Assembly (NCBI RefSeq): GCF_001937065.1 | Contig: NZ_MOWR01000008.1 | Span: forward strand, 1 to 64,000 | DNA from: Streptococcus sp. 'caviae' | GTDB taxonomy: Bacteria > Bacillota > Bacilli > Lactobacillales > Streptococcaceae | Reading direction: 5' to 3' | Length of the DNA stretch: 64,000 bases | Shown: positions 25,256 to 34,312 of the stretch, piece by piece | Layout of the letters: each line of letters opens with the position of its first letter | Position numbering within the stretch: the stretch's first letter is position 1 | Position numbers and translations under genes: made by a program | Notes under the pieces: model-generated | What the model was told of the DNA's origin: nothing | The model's input: only the letters and a program-made list of their open reading frames with translations | Databases searched by the model: none

Positions 25256-25489
25256 ATGAACAATATTATAGATTTATCAAAACCAGTCGCTGAGACGATT
25301 AAGGAACACCCAGAAGTGAAGGAGATTTTGGTGGATTTGGGGTTTAAGCCATTGTCAAAACCTGCCATGCTAAACACAGTTGGGAAAGTAACGTCTCTAA
25401 AAGCTGGTGCAAAGTTAGCTAATATTTCACTTGAAAAAGTTCAACGAACACTTGAATTTAATGGTTATGAAGTGATTGGAGATAAATAA
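25256..25489 (+). CDS. DUF1858 domain protein
   Basis: This 77-residue protein consists of one DUF1858 helical domain (IDLSKPVAETIKEHPEVKEILVDLGF...NTVGKVTSLKAGAKLANISLEKVQRTLEFNGYEV). Such domains are related to the N-terminal part of ScdA/RIC di-iron repair proteins. Its stop overlaps the next start (TAATG), so the two are translationally coupled and probably act together. Confidence 0.88.
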   Translation: MNNIIDLSKPVAETIKEHPEVKEILVDLGFKPLSKPAMLNTVGKVTSLKAGAKLANISLEKVQRTLEFNGYEVIGDK

Positions 25490-26853
25490 TGGCTGATGAA
25501 AGAATTGACATTTTAAAAAACATTTTGCTGGATCTCCATCACGGTGCCAGTGCCGAGTCTGTCCAGGAGCAGTTTAATCAGCATTTCAAAGGGGTTTCTG
25601 CCATTGAAATATCCATGATGGAGCACGAGCTCATGAATTCGGATACAGGTATTACCTTTGAAGATGTTATGAGTTTGTGCAATGTCCATGCTAACCTTTT
25701 TAAGGGAGCTATTTCGGATGTTGACCTACCTGACAGTGAGCAGGAAGGCCATCCGGTCAAGGTTTTCAAGGATGAAAATCTGGCCCTGCGCGCAGCTCTT
25801 ATGCGTATCCGCCGAATTATTGACAATTATGCCAAGCCCGAAAATGCGGCCTTTCGTCAGGAGATTCTAAAAGGGCTTAGGCATCAGTTTGCTTTGCTGG
25901 GACAGTTTCATAATCACTATGCTCGCAAGGAAAAGCTCTTTTTCCCTATTATGGAGCGCTACGGGCACGATGCGCCGCCCAAAGTCATGTGGGGAGTGGA
26001 TGATACGATCCGTGATTTGTTCAAAGAGGCCCAGTCGGCTCTTAACCGTCTGCCGGAGGGTTCTGCTGAGGAGCTGGCTGAAAAATTTGAGCGTTTTGCC
26101 GCGGAATTTGAAGAGATGATTTTCAAAGAAGAGGCTATTTTGCTAATGATTCTGCTGGAGAGCTTCACCCAGGATGATTGGCTGCAGATAGCCAGCGAGA
26201 GCGACGCCTACGGCTACGCTATCATCAAGCCTCTGGAGAAATGGGTGCCTCATCGTGAGACTTTTGGGCCATCTGCTGGCGCAGCAGCTTCTGATGACAA
26301 GCTGGCTGACGCTCTTAACCCTATCTCGGCAGGCAGTTCGGCTGAAATGACCAATACAAAAGTCATTGATACGCCAGACGGCCAGTTCACCATTACCTTT
26401 ACGCCAAAAGAAAAGAAAGAAGTGGCAGACCGCACAGTACAGCAGCCTTTTGGAAATGGTTATTTATCCGTTGAAGAGGCCAATCTGATTCTCAATCATC
26501 TGCCGCTGGAAATCACCTTTGTCAATAAGGATGACATTTTTCAATATTACAACGACAGTGTTCCGGCTGAAGAGATGGTCTTTAAACGTACGCCCAGCCA
26601 AGTGGGACGCAATGTTGATCTCTGCCATCCGCCCAAAGTATTGGACAAGGTCAAGAAAATTTTTGAGCTTTTGCGCAGCGGTCAGCGTGATAAGGTAGAC
26701 ATGTGGTTTCAGTCTGAGCGTCTGGGCAAATTTGTCTACGTCACCTATGCCGCGGTTCGTGATAAACAAGGCAGTTTCCAAGGTGTTTTGGAATACGTCC
26801 AAGATATTAAACCTTTCTTTGAGTTGGACAGCGACAGCCATCGTGATATATAG
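25489..26853 (+). CDS. DUF438 protein: hemerythrin-like domain plus PAS domain
   Basis: This 454-residue protein has an N-terminal DUF438 helical part (about 1-90), a hemerythrin (HHE) domain (about 95-240) with candidate iron ligands in LRHQFALLGQFHNHYARKEKLFF and FEEMIFKEEAILL, and a C-terminal PAS domain (about 320-445: EITFVNKDDIFQYYND...VGRNVDLCHPPKVLD...YVQDI). This layout suggests sensing or handling of O2, NO or iron. It is coupled to the DUF1858 gene upstream, matching the two-part architecture of iron-centre repair proteins. Direct function is unproven. Confidence 0.88.
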   Translation: MADERIDILKNILLDLHHGASAESVQEQFNQHFKGVSAIEISMMEHELMNSDTGITFEDVMSLCNVHANLFKGAISDVDLPDSEQEGHPVKVFKDENLALRAALMRIRRIIDNYAKPENAAFRQEILKGLRHQFALLGQFHNHYARKEKLFFPIMERYGHDAPPKVMWGVDDTIRDLFKEAQSALNRLPEGSAEELAEKFERFAAEFEEMIFKEEAILLMILLESFTQDDWLQIASESDAYGYAIIKPLEKWVPHRETFGPSAGAAASDDKLADALNPISAGSSAEMTNTKVIDTPDGQFTITFTPKEKKEVADRTVQQPFGNGYLSVEEANLILNHLPLEITFVNKDDIFQYYNDSVPAEEMVFKRTPSQVGRNVDLCHPPKVLDKVKKIFELLRSGQRDKVDMWFQSERLGKFVYVTYAAVRDKQGSFQGVLEYVQDIKPFFELDSDSHRDI

Positions 26854-26880
26854 CTAAAAAAGACTGAGGAAACAATATAA

Positions 26881-26927
26881 AAAAACGAATAACCAACTGT
26901 GGATTTCCAAACGGTTATTCGTTTTTT
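26881..26927. terminator. Bidirectional terminator between DUF438 and the NUDIX gene
   Basis: A-rich ACGAATAACC (about 26885-26894) pairs perfectly with GGTTATTCGT (26913-26922), with A-run and T-run flanks extending the stem. It can end both convergent transcripts. Confidence 0.85.
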
Positions 26928-26981
26928 ATTGGTTAAGACAAAGTGAAAGCCGCTGACATATTTTTGAGGCTTGTTCGGGTG

Positions 26982-27488
26982 TCACAATGATTGATGTGCT
27001 TTTTTCAGATAGGCCAGCAAAAATTTTTCGGCTAAACTGCCGTCTTTAATTTCTTTTTTGGCGCTCTTAACATCAAACCAAGCCCAGTCGTCAATTTCGC
27101 TGTTGGGTGCCATCTTCCCTGAGACAGTGACAGCAAAATTGAGCATGAGTGTATTGGATTTTTCAAAGTATTGACTCTGATTAAAGCAGAGTGATGTGAC
27201 ATCAAGGCCAGTCTCCTCTTTAATTTCACGTTTGACCGCCGCTTCGGCGCTTTCACCCTGAGAGATGTAGCCGGCAACTAAAATATAATCCGGCCTGCTG
27301 TACTGCTTGATGAGCAGTAATTTAGTTTGAGCCTCGTTTTGAACAATCATGCTGCAGGCCGTATTAAAGACAGGAAAACGAAAAGCCTGACAGCTGTCAC
27401 AGTATGGAATGAAACCTTCGTTCGCTAAAAATTTAGGCTGCAGCTGTCTTCCGCATTCCGCACAAAATTTCTGAATAGAATTAGTCAT
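26982..27488 (-). CDS. NUDIX hydrolase with zinc ribbon (NudC-like)
   Basis: This 168-residue protein has an N-terminal zinc ribbon (FCAECGRQ near 8-15, YCDSCQ near 29-34) and a NUDIX box GYISQGESAEAAVKREIKEETGLDV (about 73-97). The layout resembles NADH pyrophosphatase/deNADding NudC, but the protein is shorter than E. coli NudC and the SQPWPFP motif is not seen, so the substrate is uncertain. The RBS AAAGGAG is 5 bp before the start on the minus strand. Confidence 0.85.
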   Translation of the reverse strand: MTNSIQKFCAECGRQLQPKFLANEGFIPYCDSCQAFRFPVFNTACSMIVQNEAQTKLLLIKQYSRPDYILVAGYISQGESAEAAVKREIKEETGLDVTSLCFNQSQYFEKSNTLMLNFAVTVSGKMAPNSEIDDWAWFDVKSAKKEIKDGSLAEKFLLAYLKKAHQSL

Positions 27489-27653
27489 ACAAGCTCCTTT
27501 GCCCTTATTTTAACAGAAAAAACAGCTCTCGTAAATTGTCCTCAGTTGTGATATTCCCAGTCTAAAGTCTGCTAAGATTAATCATGTTAAAGCAGCTTTG
27601 GGTCTAAATCTGGGCAGCGGAGAGTTTTCAATTAACCAGCTGCCAGCAATCTA

Positions 27654-27672
27654 TGCTATAATATAAATTATG
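27654..27672 (+). promoter_or_regulatory. truB promoter; transcript may be leaderless
   Basis: TGCTATAAT (27654-27662) is a perfect extended -10. The truB ATG at 27670 lies only 7 nt after it, where transcription should start, and no SD is present. Confidence 0.6.
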
Positions 27673-28551
27673 ATTTCAGGAATTATTAATCTCAAAAAAG
27701 AAGCGGGAATGACCTCACACGATGCCGTTTTTAAGCTCCGAAAGATTTTAGGGGAAAAAAAGATTGGCCATGGGGGAACACTGGATCCTGACGTCGTTGG
27801 AGTGCTGCCTATTGCTCTGGGCAAGGCAACCCGTGTGCTGGAATATATGACAGAGTCTGGCAAGGTTTATGAAGGACAGGTGACTCTTGGTTTTTCGACC
27901 GTGACAGAAGATGCCGGCGGCGATATTGTTGAGAGAACACCGGTTGACAAGCATTTGACGGCAGAAGCAGTCGATGCTGCTATGGCAGCTTTTGTCGGCC
28001 GGATCAATCAGATTCCTCCCATGTATTCAGCGGTTAAGGTCAACGGCCGTAAACTTTATGAATACGCGCGTGCCGGAGAAACGGTTGAACGTCCTCAGCG
28101 TCAGGTGACGGTCTATGATTTTAAACGTACGGGAGATTTGATTTTTAAAGACGGCCTGTGTTCTTTTGCTTTCAGAGTTGTTTGCAGCAAGGGAACCTAT
28201 GTTAGAACCTTAGCAGTCGATTTAGGTGCCAGGCTCGGCTATGCCAGTCACATGTCTTTCCTCGAAAGGACTGCTGCGGCCGGTTTACAATTGAAAGACG
28301 CTTTGAGCTTAAATGAGATTGCAGAAAAGACAGCAGCGGGTGATTTTTCCTTTATCTTGCCGATTGAATACGGGGTTCTGTCCCTGCCGCGGGCAGAACT
28401 GACTAAAGAACAGGTCAACGAGATTTCCTTTGGCCGGCAAATTACCCTGCCTCAAAAAGATGCGCTGCTGGCCGCTTTTGATGGAAGGCAGCTTGTTGCT
28501 GTTTTGGAAAAACGAGGGGCTTTGTATCAGCCCAAAAAAGTTTTTCTGTAA
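27670..28551 (+). CDS. truB: tRNA pseudouridine-55 synthase
   Basis: This 293-residue enzyme makes pseudouridine 55 in the T loop of tRNAs. The catalytic aspartate is in [18 protein letters not shown] (about Asp40). The opening [38 protein letters not shown] and the C-terminal extension are typical. No other start codon with an SD lies near. It is the first gene of a truB-ribF pair, the common order in Firmicutes. Confidence 0.96.
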   Translation: MISGIINLKKEAGMTSHDAVFKLRKILGEKKIGHGGTLDPDVVGVLPIALGKATRVLEYMTESGKVYEGQVTLGFSTVTEDAGGDIVERTPVDKHLTAEAVDAAMAAFVGRINQIPPMYSAVKVNGRKLYEYARAGETVERPQRQVTVYDFKRTGDLIFKDGLCSFAFRVVCSKGTYVRTLAVDLGARLGYASHMSFLERTAAAGLQLKDALSLNEIAEKTAAGDFSFILPIEYGVLSLPRAELTKEQVNEISFGRQITLPQKDALLAAFDGRQLVAVLEKRGALYQPKKVFL

Positions 28552-28578
28552 AAATGTGCTTTAGAAAGATGATATAAG

Positions 28579-29499
28579 ATGAATATTTTTAGAATTCGCA
28601 GCCATGAGGACATCCGCCCAAAAGAACCGTCAGTTCTGGTTCTAGGCTATTTTGATGCTCTTCATAAGGGACACAGAAAGCTTTTTGAGGAAGCCAAAGT
28701 ACTGGCGGAGAAGGAAAATTTGAAAATCGCTGTGCTGACTTTTCCTGAATCTCCTCAGTTAGCTTTTTCACGCTTCAGTCCGGAGCTGCTTAATCATATC
28801 AATTACCCTGAAAAACGTTACGCCAAATTTGCAGAGTATGGCGTTGACGATCTCTATCTGACGGATTTCACCTCAGCTTTTGCCAAAACCAGTTCTGATG
28901 ATTTTATCAATGACTATATTCAAGCTCTGAAAGCAAAAGCTGTCGTTGTCGGCTTTGACTATAAATTTGGCCACAATAAAACAGATTCTGACTACCTTAA
29001 ACGCAATTTTTCCGGGCAGGTGGTTACGGTGCCTGAGGTACAGTATCAGCAGGAAAAAATCAGCTCAACCCGTGTCCGTCAGCTGATCGGTCAGGGTGAT
29101 GTTGCTCAAGTCAACCAGCTTTTAGGCTACGAATTTTCAACAAGGGGAATTGTTGTTCACGGTGATGCCAGAGGCCGGACGATAGGCTTTCCAACGGCTA
29201 ATCTGGCGCCTATTGATCGGACCTATTTGCCGGCAGACGGTGTTTATGTGTCTGATGTCTTGGTGGGTGAGAAACGCTATCGTTCGATGACCAGTATTGG
29301 CAAAAATGTCACCTTTGGCGGGACGGAGCTGCGCTTAGAAGCCAATATTTTTGACTTTGACGGAGACATTTACGGTGAAACAATTGAAATTTTATGGCTG
29401 GATAAAATTCGCGAAATGATTAAATTTAATGGCATTGATGATTTAGTTAAACAGCTTGAAACAGATAAAGAATTTGCCTTAAATTGGGGAAAAGCATAG
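28579..29499 (+). CDS. ribF: Bifunctional riboflavin kinase / FAD synthetase
   Basis: This 306-residue enzyme makes FMN and FAD. The N-terminal nucleotidyltransferase has GYFDALHKGHRKL (HxGH motif) and STRVRQLI. The C-terminal kinase domain (about 185-306) has GRTIGFPTANL and the FGG-x-E motif. It follows truB by 27 bp and is probably co-transcribed. Its product is the cofactor for flavoenzymes encoded elsewhere in the window. Confidence 0.96.
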   Translation: MNIFRIRSHEDIRPKEPSVLVLGYFDALHKGHRKLFEEAKVLAEKENLKIAVLTFPESPQLAFSRFSPELLNHINYPEKRYAKFAEYGVDDLYLTDFTSAFAKTSSDDFINDYIQALKAKAVVVGFDYKFGHNKTDSDYLKRNFSGQVVTVPEVQYQQEKISSTRVRQLIGQGDVAQVNQLLGYEFSTRGIVVHGDARGRTIGFPTANLAPIDRTYLPADGVYVSDVLVGEKRYRSMTSIGKNVTFGGTELRLEANIFDFDGDIYGETIEILWLDKIREMIKFNGIDDLVKQLETDKEFALNWGKA

Positions 29500-29555
29500 C
29501 CAAGTTACTTAAAATCCTGTATAATAAAAGGCAAGTATGAATAAAGGGGTAGGAT

Positions 29556-29969
29556 ATGATTACCTTATTTTTATCGCCTAGCTGTACAAGCTGCCGTAAG
29601 GCAAGAGCTTGGTTAAATAAACATGATGTTGCCTTTCGAGAGCATAATATTATCACGAGTCCTCTGAGCCGCGATGATTTACTGAAGATTCTCTCTTATA
29701 CCGAAAATGGAACTGAAGACATCATTTCAACACGTTCAAAAGTTTTTCAAAAATTAGATATTGATGTGGATGAATTGTCTGTCTCTGAGCTGATTAACCT
29801 TATTTCTAAAAATCCCAGCCTGCTTCGCCGTCCGATTATTATGGATGATAAGCGTATGCAGATTGGCTTTAATGAAGATGAGATTCGGGCTTTTTTACCA
29901 CGAGATTACCGCAAGCAAGAACTGCGTCAGGCAACGATTAAAGCAGAAACTGAGGAAGAAGATGAGTAA
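29556..29969 (+). CDS. spxA: Spx-family transcriptional regulator (SpxA)
   Basis: This 137-residue ArsC-like protein binds the alpha subunit of RNA polymerase and controls the disulfide and oxidative stress response. The redox switch CxxC is Cys10 and Cys13 ([14 protein letters not shown]), and the RRPI motif is near residue 92. Streptococci usually have two paralogues; position suggests the SpxA1 type. The C-terminus overlaps the next gene by 8 bp. GGGGTAGGA serves as RBS. Confidence 0.92.
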   Translation: MITLFLSPSCTSCRKARAWLNKHDVAFREHNIITSPLSRDDLLKILSYTENGTEDIISTRSKVFQKLDIDVDELSVSELINLISKNPSLLRRPIIMDDKRMQIGFNEDEIRAFLPRDYRKQELRQATIKAETEEEDE

Positions 29970-30240
29970 AAACTATTCTTATCCTTTAGATTTATCGTGG
30001 AGCACTGAAGAAATAGCCTCAGTGCTTTCTTTTTTAAACCTAGTAGAAAAGGCTTACGAAAGCAAGGTTGAGGCAGCCCGCCTGCTGGAAGGCTACAGAA
30101 AATACAAGGATGTTGTCAGCAGTAAATCACAGGAAAAGCAAATCGACCGTGAGTTTGAAAAAGTCAGCGGCTATTCTGTCTACCGTGCTGTCCAGGCGGC
30201 AAAGGCTAAAGAGAAAGGATTTATCTCCCTTGGAAACTAA
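29962..30240 (+). CDS. UPF0223 family protein
   Basis: This 92-residue, mostly helical protein ([36 protein letters not shown]...[37 protein letters not shown]) matches UPF0223, which has a solved fold but no known role. The start ATG 29962 overlaps the spxA stop, so it is coupled to spxA. Its end overlaps the next gene. Confidence 0.88.
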   Translation: MSKNYSYPLDLSWSTEEIASVLSFLNLVEKAYESKVEAARLLEGYRKYKDVVSSKSQEKQIDREFEKVSGYSVYRAVQAAKAKEKGFISLGN

Positions 30241-30988
30241 ATTTCAATTTGCAAAAGAACTGATTTATGAAGCAGGGCGCTATATTCGTGATAATATGGC
30301 ACATGATCTGGTGATTGAAGAAAAGTCAGGCTTTGATGATCTGGTTACCGATTTAGATAAGGCTGTTCAGGAATTAATGGTTAAACAAATTCACAGCGCT
30401 TATCCGGAAGACCATTTCTTTGCAGAAGAGGATGGCCTTGTATCAGATATCAACGATGGCTCTGTCTGGGTTTTGGATCCAATTGACGGAACAGTCAATT
30501 TTATTGTTCAGGGCTGCGATTTTGCTGTGATGATCGCTTATTATGAAAACGGTGTCGGTCAGTTTGGCCTCATTTATGATGTCATGAACGATGTTCTTTA
30601 CAGCGGCGGCGGCCAATTTGATGTCACTGCAAACGGAAAACCTCTGCCTTTTTTTCAAGACAGACCTTTTAAGCGTTCTTTAATCGGCGGCAACAGTGCC
30701 ATGTGTGCTCAAAATGTTATGGGCCTAGCTGATTTAGGACGCCGCACCTTGGGAATTCGCGGGATTGGCAGTGCCGGACTCAGTATTTGCCGCGTCTTGG
30801 AAGGACGTTTTATTGCTTACTTTTCTAATATTGCTCCTTGGGACTATGCCGCAGGCAGTATCATGGGAGAAAAGCTGGGCTATACTGTTCTTGATCTCTA
30901 CGGTCACAAACCCGACTATAAAAGCCGGCAGATGGTCATGTTTGTCCCGCAGGCTAAATTAAAAGAAATTCAAAAATATATTAAGTAA
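30230..30988 (+). CDS. Inositol monophosphatase family protein
   Basis: This 252-residue Mg2+-dependent phosphatase has the metal-site motifs EED (about 61-63), [13 protein letters not shown] (about 77-89) and the C-terminal [16 protein letters not shown] (about 203-218). It acts on inositol phosphates, PAP or similar substrates; which one is unknown. No ATG fits. TTG 30230 behind GAGAAAGGA gives the family's normal N-terminus ([12 protein letters not shown]) and an 11-bp overlap with UPF0223, as in related streptococci. Confidence 0.88.
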   Translation: METKFQFAKELIYEAGRYIRDNMAHDLVIEEKSGFDDLVTDLDKAVQELMVKQIHSAYPEDHFFAEEDGLVSDINDGSVWVLDPIDGTVNFIVQGCDFAVMIAYYENGVGQFGLIYDVMNDVLYSGGGQFDVTANGKPLPFFQDRPFKRSLIGGNSAMCAQNVMGLADLGRRTLGIRGIGSAGLSICRVLEGRFIAYFSNIAPWDYAAGSIMGEKLGYTVLDLYGHKPDYKSRQMVMFVPQAKLKEIQKYIK

Positions 30989-31011
30989 TATGAACAAGAT
31001 AGATTGTTAAT

Positions 31012-32325
31012 ATGTCATTACCTGAAAAATTTGTAGAAAAATATCACACTATTTTGGGAAGCGAGGCTGAAGCCTTTTTCGCAAGTTTCAAGGAAGAAGC
31101 CGTGGCTGCTTTTCGAGTAAACCCTTTGAAAGGCACCCAGATTTCATTTGAAAATCCGATTCCCAACACAGACTGGGGGCATTATGGCAAGGTTTCCGGC
31201 AGGTCTGCTGAGCATGTCTCGGGTTTAGTTTATTCTCAAGAGCCGGCTGCTCAGATGGTTGCTCAGGCAGCAGCACCTGCAAAGGGAATGAAGGTGCTTG
31301 ATTTAGCAGCCGCTCCGGGAGGGAAAACCACTCACCTGCTTTCTTATTTGGACAATACAGGAATTTTGGTAAGCAATGAGATTTCTAAAAAACGCAGCAA
31401 GGTTCTTGTGGAAAACGTAGAGCGCTTTGGTGCCAGAAATGTCATTGTTACCAATGAGAGTCCCAAAAATCTTGCTCAGACCTTTGCACATTATTTTGAT
31501 CTTATTGTTTTAGATGCGCCGTGTTCGGGCGAAGGAATGTTCCGAAAAGATCCGGCTGCCATGCAATATTGGCACGAAGATTATCCGGCAGAATGTGCTG
31601 ATCTTCAAAAAGAGATATTGCAAGAAGCTGTAAAAATGCTGGCTTTTGGCGGCAGTTTAGTCTATTCAACCTGCACATGGGCTCCGGAAGAAAATGAAGA
31701 CATCATCCGCTGGCTCCTCTCACACTATGATTATTTGGAGCTGGAAGATGTTCCCAAGATTAATGGGATGACCGAAGGCATTGATATGCCCGAAGCTGCA
31801 CGGATGTATCCCCATCGTTTTAAAGGGGAAGGACAGTTTGTAGCCAAACTCCGGGATAAGCGGCGGGCTCAGCCGTCTCTTCTATCCAAAAATGCTAAAT
31901 CTTATTTGAAAAAAGATCAGGAAGAACTTTGGCAGATTTTTGCTGATAAATATCTTAAGGTTAAATTAGAAGGTCTCTATCAAACCTTTGGCAATCAGCT
32001 TTATTTAGTTCCGCAGGGACTGCCGAATCTCTCCACGCTGAAAATCGCCAGAAACGGCCTGCATTTAGGAACCTTCAAGAAGAACCGGTTTGAACCGTCT
32101 TTTGCCCTGGGACTGGCTTTAAAAAAGGGTGAAGTAGTACAGTCTGTTGAAATTGATGTAGAACAGTTCAAAACTTATGTTTCTGGAAATGTTCTGCCTC
32201 TCTCTAAAGATTATGAAAACGGCTGGTATCAAATTCTGATAAATGGGAATGGCTTAGGTTTCGCCAAGGTCACAGGCAATACGTTAAAGAATTATTTCCC
32301 TAAGGGGCTTCGTTTTCAAGTGTAA
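31012..32325 (+). CDS. 16S rRNA m5C methyltransferase, RsmF/YebU type
   Basis: This 437-residue SAM-dependent RNA methyltransferase of the NOL1/NOP2/sun family has SAM motif LDLAAAPGGKTTHL (about 94-107), motif IV DAPCSGEGMFRKDP (about 166-179) and motif VI YSTCTWAPEENED (about 219-231); the two cysteines are the catalytic pair. A C-terminal PUA-like segment follows (about 340-437), typical of RsmF. The start has a weak RBS. It follows the IMPase gene by 23 bp. Confidence 0.9.
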   Translation: MSLPEKFVEKYHTILGSEAEAFFASFKEEAVAAFRVNPLKGTQISFENPIPNTDWGHYGKVSGRSAEHVSGLVYSQEPAAQMVAQAAAPAKGMKVLDLAAAPGGKTTHLLSYLDNTGILVSNEISKKRSKVLVENVERFGARNVIVTNESPKNLAQTFAHYFDLIVLDAPCSGEGMFRKDPAAMQYWHEDYPAECADLQKEILQEAVKMLAFGGSLVYSTCTWAPEENEDIIRWLLSHYDYLELEDVPKINGMTEGIDMPEAARMYPHRFKGEGQFVAKLRDKRRAQPSLLSKNAKSYLKKDQEELWQIFADKYLKVKLEGLYQTFGNQLYLVPQGLPNLSTLKIARNGLHLGTFKKNRFEPSFALGLALKKGEVVQSVEIDVEQFKTYVSGNVLPLSKDYENGWYQILINGNGLGFAKVTGNTLKNYFPKGLRFQV

Positions 32326-32352
32326 ATGTTATAGAATACATTTTAAAAAAAT

Positions 32353-32393
32353 TTTACAATTGCAAACCGTTTCATTTATTTTATTGTTATAAT
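32353..32393 (+). promoter_or_regulatory. pst operon promoter with a cre-like site
   Basis: TGTTATAAT (32385-32393) is an extended -10. TTGCAAACCGTTTCA at 32360-32374 matches 14 of 15 positions of the CcpA cre consensus WTGNAARCGNWWWCA, but the mismatch (C for G) falls in the central CG. TTTACA near 32353, a PhoP-box-like hexamer, occurs once. Confidence 0.5.
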
Positions 32394-32417
32394 TGATTAG
32401 GAAAGGAAAGCAAGTAA

Positions 32418-33281
32418 ATGAGAAAGAAAAAAATAGTTTTATCCTTAATGCTGGCTGTTGTCAGCTTAGGTTTGACGGCCTGTTCCAGCTGGATTGATAA
32501 GGGGCAGTCAATCACCAGTGTCGGCTCAACAGCCCTGCAGCCATTGGTAGAGGCTTCTTCAGACGAGTTTGCTCAGTCTCATTTAGGTAAAACTATCAAT
32601 GTTCAAGGCGGCGGTTCTGGTACAGGGCTTTCGCAAGTACAGTCAGGCGCTGTTCAGATTGGCAACAGTGACCTTTTTGCCGAAGAAAAAGACGGTATCA
32701 ATGCCAAAGAACTGGTTGACCATCAGGTTGCGGTTGCCGGACTTGCTGTTATCGCAAACAAAAAGGTGAAAGTGTCTAATTTAACTGTTGAACAGCTGCA
32801 AAAAATTTTTACCGGTGAGTACACCAACTGGAAACAGGTGGGCGGTCAGGATTTAGAAATCTCTATCATTAACCGGGCTGCCAGCTCTGGCTCTCGGGCG
32901 ACCTTTGACAGTGTCATCATGGATGGAAAAGATGCCAAACAAAGTCAGGAGCAGGATTCCAACGGTATGGTGAAATCAATTGTTTCACAGACGCCGGGTG
33001 CGATTTCTTATCTGGCCTTTGCCTATGTCGATAACTCAGTCAAATCTCTAAAATTGAATGGTTTTAAACCAACCGTAAAAAATGTAACCACTAACGACTG
33101 GCCGCTTTGGTCTTATGAGCACATGTACACCAAAGGGAAAGCCAAAGGTTTAACCAAAGAATTTTTGGTCTTCATGATGAGTGACAAGGTGCAAAAGAGC
33201 ATCGTTCCTCGAATGGGTTATATTTCTGTTAATGATATGAAAGTTGTTAAGGGTGCAGACGGCACTGTAACGGCTAAATAA
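32418..33281 (+). CDS. pstS: Phosphate ABC transporter substrate-binding lipoprotein
   Basis: This 287-residue lipoprotein has a signal ending LGLTACSS with Cys22 as the lipidation site. The phosphate-binding loops are [24 protein letters not shown] and [11 protein letters not shown]. It binds orthophosphate outside the membrane and hands it to PstC-PstA. It is the first gene of a six-gene pst-phoU operon. Confidence 0.96.
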   Translation: MRKKKIVLSLMLAVVSLGLTACSSWIDKGQSITSVGSTALQPLVEASSDEFAQSHLGKTINVQGGGSGTGLSQVQSGAVQIGNSDLFAEEKDGINAKELVDHQVAVAGLAVIANKKVKVSNLTVEQLQKIFTGEYTNWKQVGGQDLEISIINRAASSGSRATFDSVIMDGKDAKQSQEQDSNGMVKSIVSQTPGAISYLAFAYVDNSVKSLKLNGFKPTVKNVTTNDWPLWSYEHMYTKGKAKGLTKEFLVFMMSDKVQKSIVPRMGYISVNDMKVVKGADGTVTAK

Positions 33282-33376
33282 TGATATACAAGTGAAAGGG
33301 ATAAAAGCTACTTAGCTGACTGGTTCAGCTGCTTTTATTGCTTTTCGAAGTTCTTATCTTGATATATGGAGGAATC

Positions 33377-34312
33377 ATGAAAAATCAAGAACTGATTAAA
33401 AAGCTGACCTCACCTTCTAAAAATTCTCGTTTAGAAAAATTTGGCAAGACAATTACCTTTTGCTGTTTGGCTTTAATTGTGCTTATCGTTGCAATGATTC
33501 TTATTTTTGTTGCTCAAAAGGGTCTGTCAACCTTCTTTGTGGATAAAATCAGTCCTTTCAAATTTCTGTTTGGAAAAGAGTGGCAGCCTAATGTTAAAGG
33601 ACCGGACGGCAAACCCTTGCTGGGAGCTCTGCCGATGATAATGGGGTCTTTCATTGTTACTATTTTATCAGCTTTGATTGCGACACCTTTTGCCATTGGC
33701 GCAGCAGTATTTATGACTGAAATTTCACCGAAGTATGGTGCTAAAATTCTTCAGCCTGTTGTCGAGCTGCTTGTCGGGATTCCATCGGTTGTTTATGGAT
33801 TTATTGGTCTGCAGATTGTTGTGCCTTTTGTCCGAACCTTATTTGGCGGTACAGGATTCGGGATTTTATCCGGAGTCTTTGTCCTGTTCGTTATGATTTT
33901 GCCGACTGTAACCTTTATGACTGTTGACAGTTTAAAAGCTGTTCCCAGACACTATAAGGAAGCCAGTCTTGCTATGGGGGCAACCCGCTGGCAAACCATT
34001 TGGCGTGTTATTTTAAATGCGGCAAAACCAGGTATCTTTACTGCAGTTGTTTTCGGTATGGCTCGTGCTTTTGGTGAAGCCCTGGCAATTCAGATGGTTG
34101 TCGGAAATTCAGCAGTCATTCCGACTTCTCTGACAACACCTGCAGCAACTCTGACTTCTGTCTTGACAATGGGAATTGGAAATACAGTCATGGGAACCGT
34201 CCAAAATAATGTTCTTTGGTCACTGGCCTTAGTCCTTCTGATTATGAGTTTGGCCTTTAATATGCTGATGAAATTTATTACAAGGGAAGGTAAGAAAAAT
34301 TATGCACGCTAA
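33377..34312 (+). CDS. pstC: Phosphate ABC transporter permease PstC
   Basis: This 311-residue permease has six membrane helices and an N-terminal cytoplasmic tail. PstC signature parts are ATPFAIGAAVFMTEISPKYG, LLVGIPSVVYGFIGL and the EAA loop YKEASLAMGATRWQTIWRVILNAAKPGI. ATG 33377 lies 7 bp after GGAGGAATC; the longer frame from 33338 is rejected. It overlaps pstA by 11 bp. A 95-bp gap with a small GCTACTTAGCTGACTGG... stem separates it from pstS. Confidence 0.95.
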   Translation: MKNQELIKKLTSPSKNSRLEKFGKTITFCCLALIVLIVAMILIFVAQKGLSTFFVDKISPFKFLFGKEWQPNVKGPDGKPLLGALPMIMGSFIVTILSALIATPFAIGAAVFMTEISPKYGAKILQPVVELLVGIPSVVYGFIGLQIVVPFVRTLFGGTGFGILSGVFVLFVMILPTVTFMTVDSLKAVPRHYKEASLAMGATRWQTIWRVILNAAKPGIFTAVVFGMARAFGEALAIQMVVGNSAVIPTSLTTPAATLTSVLTMGIGNTVMGTVQNNVLWSLALVLLIMSLAFNMLMKFITREGKKNYAR

